Assembly (NCBI GenBank): GCA_900752425.1
Contig: CAADVE010000061.1
Span: 1 to 15,947, forward strand
Origin: an uncultured Collinsella sp.
Lineage (GTDB): Bacteria > Actinomycetota > Coriobacteriia > Coriobacteriales > Coriobacteriaceae
Direction: 5' to 3'
Length of the DNA stretch: 15,947 bases
A program made the position numbers and the translations under genes. This document shows positions 13,198 through 15,947 of this stretch, piece after piece. Numbering within the stretch: the first letter of the stretch is position 1; each line of letters opens with the position of its first letter. Below the pieces are notes generated by a model. The model was given only the letters and a program-made list of their open reading frames with translations, was not told where the DNA came from and did no database searches.

Positions 13198-13229
13198 AGA
13201 CGCGGGCACGCCGTCCCGCGCCCGCGTCT
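13198..13229 (-). other. GC-rich stem-loop between uxaB and uxaA without a T run
   Basis: AGACGCGGGC (13198-13207) and GCCCGCGTCT (13220-13229) form a perfect 10-bp stem with a 12-nt loop. No T run follows on the minus strand, so it is not a standard terminator. It may stabilise or process the uxaBA transcript, or give partial termination that lowers uxaA relative to uxaB. Confidence 0.5.
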
Positions 13230-13240
13230 GCGCCGGAAAT

Positions 13241-14755
13241 TTACGCCTGAGCGTTGGCGAAGGCCTGCTTGGCACCCTCGGTGCGCACGACGGCGAGCAC
13301 ACTGACGACAAACTCCTCAAGACCGGCGATCTGCGTAAGGTCCTCGCCCCACATCTGCTCGTTGGTGAGCACGTCGTGCACCAGCTGGGCATCGTCGGCA
13401 CCGGCGTGGGCGGCGTAGAAATCGAGTACGAAGGCGTCGTCCTGAGCGGTGTACTCGGTGCCGTCGGAGCGACGCAGGTGCAGGCCGTCGCCCTCGCGGG
13501 ACACGAGCTCCTGCGTGTAGAAGGAGATGAGCGTAGCGAGGCTCGTCGCCAGGCACTTGGGCAGGTTGCCGGTCTCGGCAACGTAGTCCTTGAGCGTGGG
13601 CAGGTCGCGAGCGCGCCACTTAGCCGTGGAGTTGAGGCAGATGGAGAGCAGCGCATGATCAATAAACGGGTTGTCGAAGCGGTTTTCGACGGCGGCGGCA
13701 AAGGCCTTGCAGTCCTCGACATCCAAGTCGGCGGCAAGCGTCGGAATGACCTCGTCGTAGAGCATGGTGTTCATGAAGCCGCGAATGGTCTCGTCATGCA
13801 TGCAGTCGCGCACGATATCAAAGCCGGCAACCCAGGAACCCGGAACGAAGGCGGTATGGGCACCGTTGAGGATGCGGACCTTGCGCTTTTTGTACGGGGT
13901 GACGTCGGGAGTCACGAAGACGCCGGGGAGACCGGCCTTCACAAACGGCAGGCGCTCCTTGAGCGACTCGTCGCCCTGGATACCCCACATCTGGAAGGGC
14001 TCGCGCACGGCCAGGAAGGGGTCCTCGTAGCCCAGACGCTCGGCAACCGCGGCGGCCTCCTTAGGATCGCGGATGCGGCCGGGGACGATGGTGTCGACGA
14101 GCGTGGTGCAGACGGTACAGTCGTTGGCCATCCACTGCGCAAACTCGTCCTCCCAACCCCAGTCGCTCACGTACTGGTTCATGATGCGCAGCAGCTCCTC
14201 GCCGTTGTGATCGATGAGCTCGCAGGCGAGCACGATAACGCCCGACTTACCGGCGGCCCAGCGGGCGTGAAGGACCTGGACAAGCTTGGCAGGGAAGCTC
14301 GCGGGCGGCATGTCGTCGGCCTTGCAGGACGGGTCGTAGGCGATACCGGCCTCGGTGGTGTTGGAGACGATGATCTCCAGGTCGTCGGAGACAGCGACCT
14401 CCATCATGGCGCGATAGTCGTCCTCACGATACGGGTTAAGGCAGCGGCTGCAGGCGCTGATCACACGAGACTCGTCAACCGTGTTGCCGTTCTCCTTGCC
14501 ACGCACCAGCACGGTGTACAGGTCGTCCTGGGCATTGATACCGTCGGCGAAGCCAAAGGCGCCACTGATGGGCTGCACCATGACAACCTTGCCGTTCCAT
14601 CCGGTGGCCTCGTTGCCCATGTCAAAGAAGCGATCGACGAAGGCACGCAGGAAATTACCCTCGCCAAACTGCAGAACCTTCTCGGGAGCGTCCTTGGGCA
14701 GCAGGTAGCCCTTGTAGCCGATCTTCTCGAGCGCATCGTAGCTGATGTTCTCCAT
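13241..14755 (-). CDS. uxaB: Tagaturonate reductase (altronate oxidoreductase)
   Basis: This 504-residue protein is of the mannitol/polyol long-chain dehydrogenase family; E. coli UxaB has 483. It reduces D-tagaturonate to D-altronate with NADH, the step between UxaC and UxaA. The N-terminal Rossmann domain shows LQFGEGNFLRAFVD (28-41), followed by SNTTEAGI (131-138). The family catalytic signature K-x4-N-x2-H is present exactly as K292, N297 and H300. Fructuronate reductase (UxuB) is a close paralogue, but the flanking uxaC and uxaA and the FGEGNFLRAF form favour UxaB. ATG 14755 has AGGAGA seven bases upstream. The gene lies 95 bp after uxaC, with a weak terminator between. Confidence 0.95.
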   Translation of the reverse strand: MENISYDALEKIGYKGYLLPKDAPEKVLQFGEGNFLRAFVDRFFDMGNEATGWNGKVVMVQPISGAFGFADGINAQDDLYTVLVRGKENGNTVDESRVISACSRCLNPYREDDYRAMMEVAVSDDLEIIVSNTTEAGIAYDPSCKADDMPPASFPAKLVQVLHARWAAGKSGVIVLACELIDHNGEELLRIMNQYVSDWGWEDEFAQWMANDCTVCTTLVDTIVPGRIRDPKEAAAVAERLGYEDPFLAVREPFQMWGIQGDESLKERLPFVKAGLPGVFVTPDVTPYKKRKVRILNGAHTAFVPGSWVAGFDIVRDCMHDETIRGFMNTMLYDEVIPTLAADLDVEDCKAFAAAVENRFDNPFIDHALLSICLNSTAKWRARDLPTLKDYVAETGNLPKCLATSLATLISFYTQELVSREGDGLHLRRSDGTEYTAQDDAFVLDFYAAHAGADDAQLVHDVLTNEQMWGEDLTQIAGLEEFVVSVLAVVRTEGAKQAFANAQA

Positions 14756-14791
14756 CTATGTCTCTCCTTAGATAACTGTTAGCGTGCAAGC

Positions 14792-14824
14792 AAAACGGGG
14801 CGCCGTGTGTGGCAACGGCGCTCC
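14792..14824 (-). terminator. Probable (weak) terminator after uxaC
   Basis: Arms 14797-14806 and 14815-14824 pair over 10 bp with one mismatch (14799/14822) around an 8-nt loop, followed by G-TTTT on the minus strand. With only four T and a mismatch it is likely leaky, allowing uxaB and uxaA to be expressed from the uxaC promoter outside the window. Confidence 0.6.
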
Positions 14825-14850
14825 CGAGTTCGATGTGATTCGATGCGGGC

Positions 14851-15947
14851 TTAGGCCTCGACGGTGTCCAGGTCAAAGCCAAAGTAGCGGACCGCATTGT
14901 TGTAGCTGATGTCGCGCACGATACTGCCCAGCAGCTCCATGTCGGCCGGGTACTTGCCCTGCTCGACCCACTCGCCGATCACGCTGCACAGCACGCGACG
15001 GAAGTACTCGTGGCGCGGATAGGACAGGAAAGAGCGGGAGTCGGTAAGCATGCCCACAAAGTTGCCCAGGACGCCCTCGTTAGCCAGAGCCGTGAGTTGC
15101 TCGCGCATGCCGACCTCGTTGTCGTTGAACCACCAGGCGGAGCCGTTCTGGATCTTACCGGCGGTCGGAGCCTCCTGGAAGCAGCCCATGACGGTATCGA
15201 TCATGGTGTTATCGATGGGGTTCAGGCTGTACAGAATGGTCTTGGGCAGGCCGCAGGTCTCCTGAATGGAGTTGAGGAAATCGGCAAGCTGGTCGGACGG
15301 CGTGTAGTTGGAGATGCAATCGTAGCCGGTATCGGGACCGAGCTTGGCAAACATGGCGCGGTTGTTGTCGCGCTTGCAGCCAAAGTGCAGCTGCATGGCC
15401 CAGCCCAGACGGACATACTCGCCGGCAACGAACTGCATAAAGGCAGTCTTGTACTTGAGGACCTCTTCCTCGGTAAGCGGCTCGGCAGCCAGACCCTTGG
15501 CAAAGATAGCCTCGATCTCGTCGGCGGTAGCCGGGACGTACATAACGTAGTCGAGTGCGTGGTCGGAGGCGCGGCAGCCCAGCTCGTGAGCAACGTCGCA
15601 GCGCTTGGAAATGGCGGACTTCATGTCCTCGAAGTCGCTGACCTCGACGCCGGCAACCTCGGAAAGGTGCTTGCAGTAGTCGGCAAACTCCTGGCCGCGC
15701 TCGATGCGCAAAGCGGCATCGGGGCGCATGGCGGGAACGACCTGAACGTCAAAGCTGTCGTCGGCGGCAATCTTCTTGTGCCACTCAAAGCTGTCGGCGG
15801 GGTCGTCGGTAGTGCAGATCATGCGGACGTTGGACTGCTTGATCAGGTTGCGGCAGGTGAAACTGGCCGCGGGGAGGTTGGCGTTTGCAAGGCCCCAGAC
15901 CTCCCGGGCAGTCCTTCCGTTTAGGCCGCCCTCGTAGCCAAAGTAGC
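14851..15947 (-). CDS. uxaC: Glucuronate/galacturonate isomerase (5' end outside window)
   Basis: The last 364 codons are visible; E. coli UxaC has 470 residues, so about 100 are missing upstream. Uronate isomerase, an amidohydrolase-superfamily metal enzyme, converts D-galacturonate to D-tagaturonate (and D-glucuronate to D-fructuronate) in the cytoplasm. Diagnostic segments are CTTDDPADS (complement of about 15785-15815), LHFGCKRDNN, GPDTGYDCISN, NPIDNTMI and the very conserved FVGMLTDSRSFLSYPRHEYF near the C-terminus. The frame is open through the window edge, so the ATG at 15822 is internal and not the start. It is the first visible gene of the uxaC-uxaB-uxaA pathway order. Its promoter, and any TGAACGTT site there, lie outside the window. 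Confidence 0.96.
   Translation of the reverse strand, partial: YFGYEGGLNGRTAREVWGLANANLPAASFTCRNLIKQSNVRMICTTDDPADSFEWHKKIAADDSFDVQVVPAMRPDAALRIERGQEFADYCKHLSEVAGVEVSDFEDMKSAISKRCDVAHELGCRASDHALDYVMYVPATADEIEAIFAKGLAAEPLTEEEVLKYKTAFMQFVAGEYVRLGWAMQLHFGCKRDNNRAMFAKLGPDTGYDCISNYTPSDQLADFLNSIQETCGLPKTILYSLNPIDNTMIDTVMGCFQEAPTAGKIQNGSAWWFNDNEVGMREQLTALANEGVLGNFVGMLTDSRSFLSYPRHEYFRRVLCSVIGEWVEQGKYPADMELLGSIVRDISYNNAVRYFGFDLDTVEA

Noticed and set aside
14851..15822. Internal ATG at 15822 as the start of uxaC
   Set aside because: The frame stays open to the window edge and the conserved UxaC sequence continues upstream of this Met, so the gene is cut by the window rather than short.

Overview
This 16-kb window is GC-rich and every supported gene lies on the minus strand, so transcription runs from high to low coordinates. 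Protein style (Fe-S/flavin oxidoreductases, a GPH symporter, an intracellular pectin toolkit), base composition and codon use suggest a gut actinobacterium of the class Coriobacteriia, most likely Collinsella or a close relative. That placement is an inference from recognition, not from a search.

Most of the window is a pectin / galacturonate utilisation locus. In transcription order it holds: glucuronate/galacturonate isomerase UxaC (5' end outside the window), tagaturonate reductase UxaB, altronate dehydratase UxaA, a GPH-family sugar:cation symporter, a GH28 polygalacturonase, a two-domain protein fusing a CE8 pectin methylesterase to an alpha/beta-hydrolase esterase, an SGNH/GDSL esterase, a GH105 unsaturated galacturonyl/rhamnogalacturonyl hydrolase and a TIM-barrel sugar-phosphate isomerase/epimerase. 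The order makes biochemical sense: import of short pectic oligosaccharides, removal of methyl and acetyl esters, release of galacturonate (GH28) and of unsaturated uronate (GH105), then galacturonate to tagaturonate to altronate to 2-keto-3-deoxygluconate (UxaC, UxaB, UxaA). None of the carbohydrate-active enzymes with a visible N-terminus shows a signal peptide, so the strain looks like a scavenger of oligomers made by others. Pectate lyases, KduI, KduD, KDG kinase and KDPG aldolase are not in the window.

Control signals are unusually readable. Five copies of a LacI-type operator (core TGAACGTT, best copy GTGAACGTTCAC) lie in only two places: upstream of the symporter (three) and upstream of GH105 (two). 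At both promoters two operators about 40 bp apart bracket the -10, and the upstream operator itself supplies a TTCACC -35-like element. One GH105 operator sits at the exact centre of a 38-bp, nearly perfect palindrome. Intrinsic terminators follow uxaC, uxaA, the symporter and GH28, so the locus is several transcription units rather than one operon.

The low-coordinate end holds two redox genes: a stand-alone GltD-like FAD/Fe-S oxidoreductase and an Old-Yellow-Enzyme/2,4-dienoyl-CoA-reductase-like flavoprotein cut by the window edge. A hairpin with 18-bp arms and a T run separates them, and the flavoprotein has its own candidate operator. They carry no TGAACGTT site and their link to pectin use is unproven. 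No RNA genes, CRISPR arrays, insertion sequences or attachment sites were seen.
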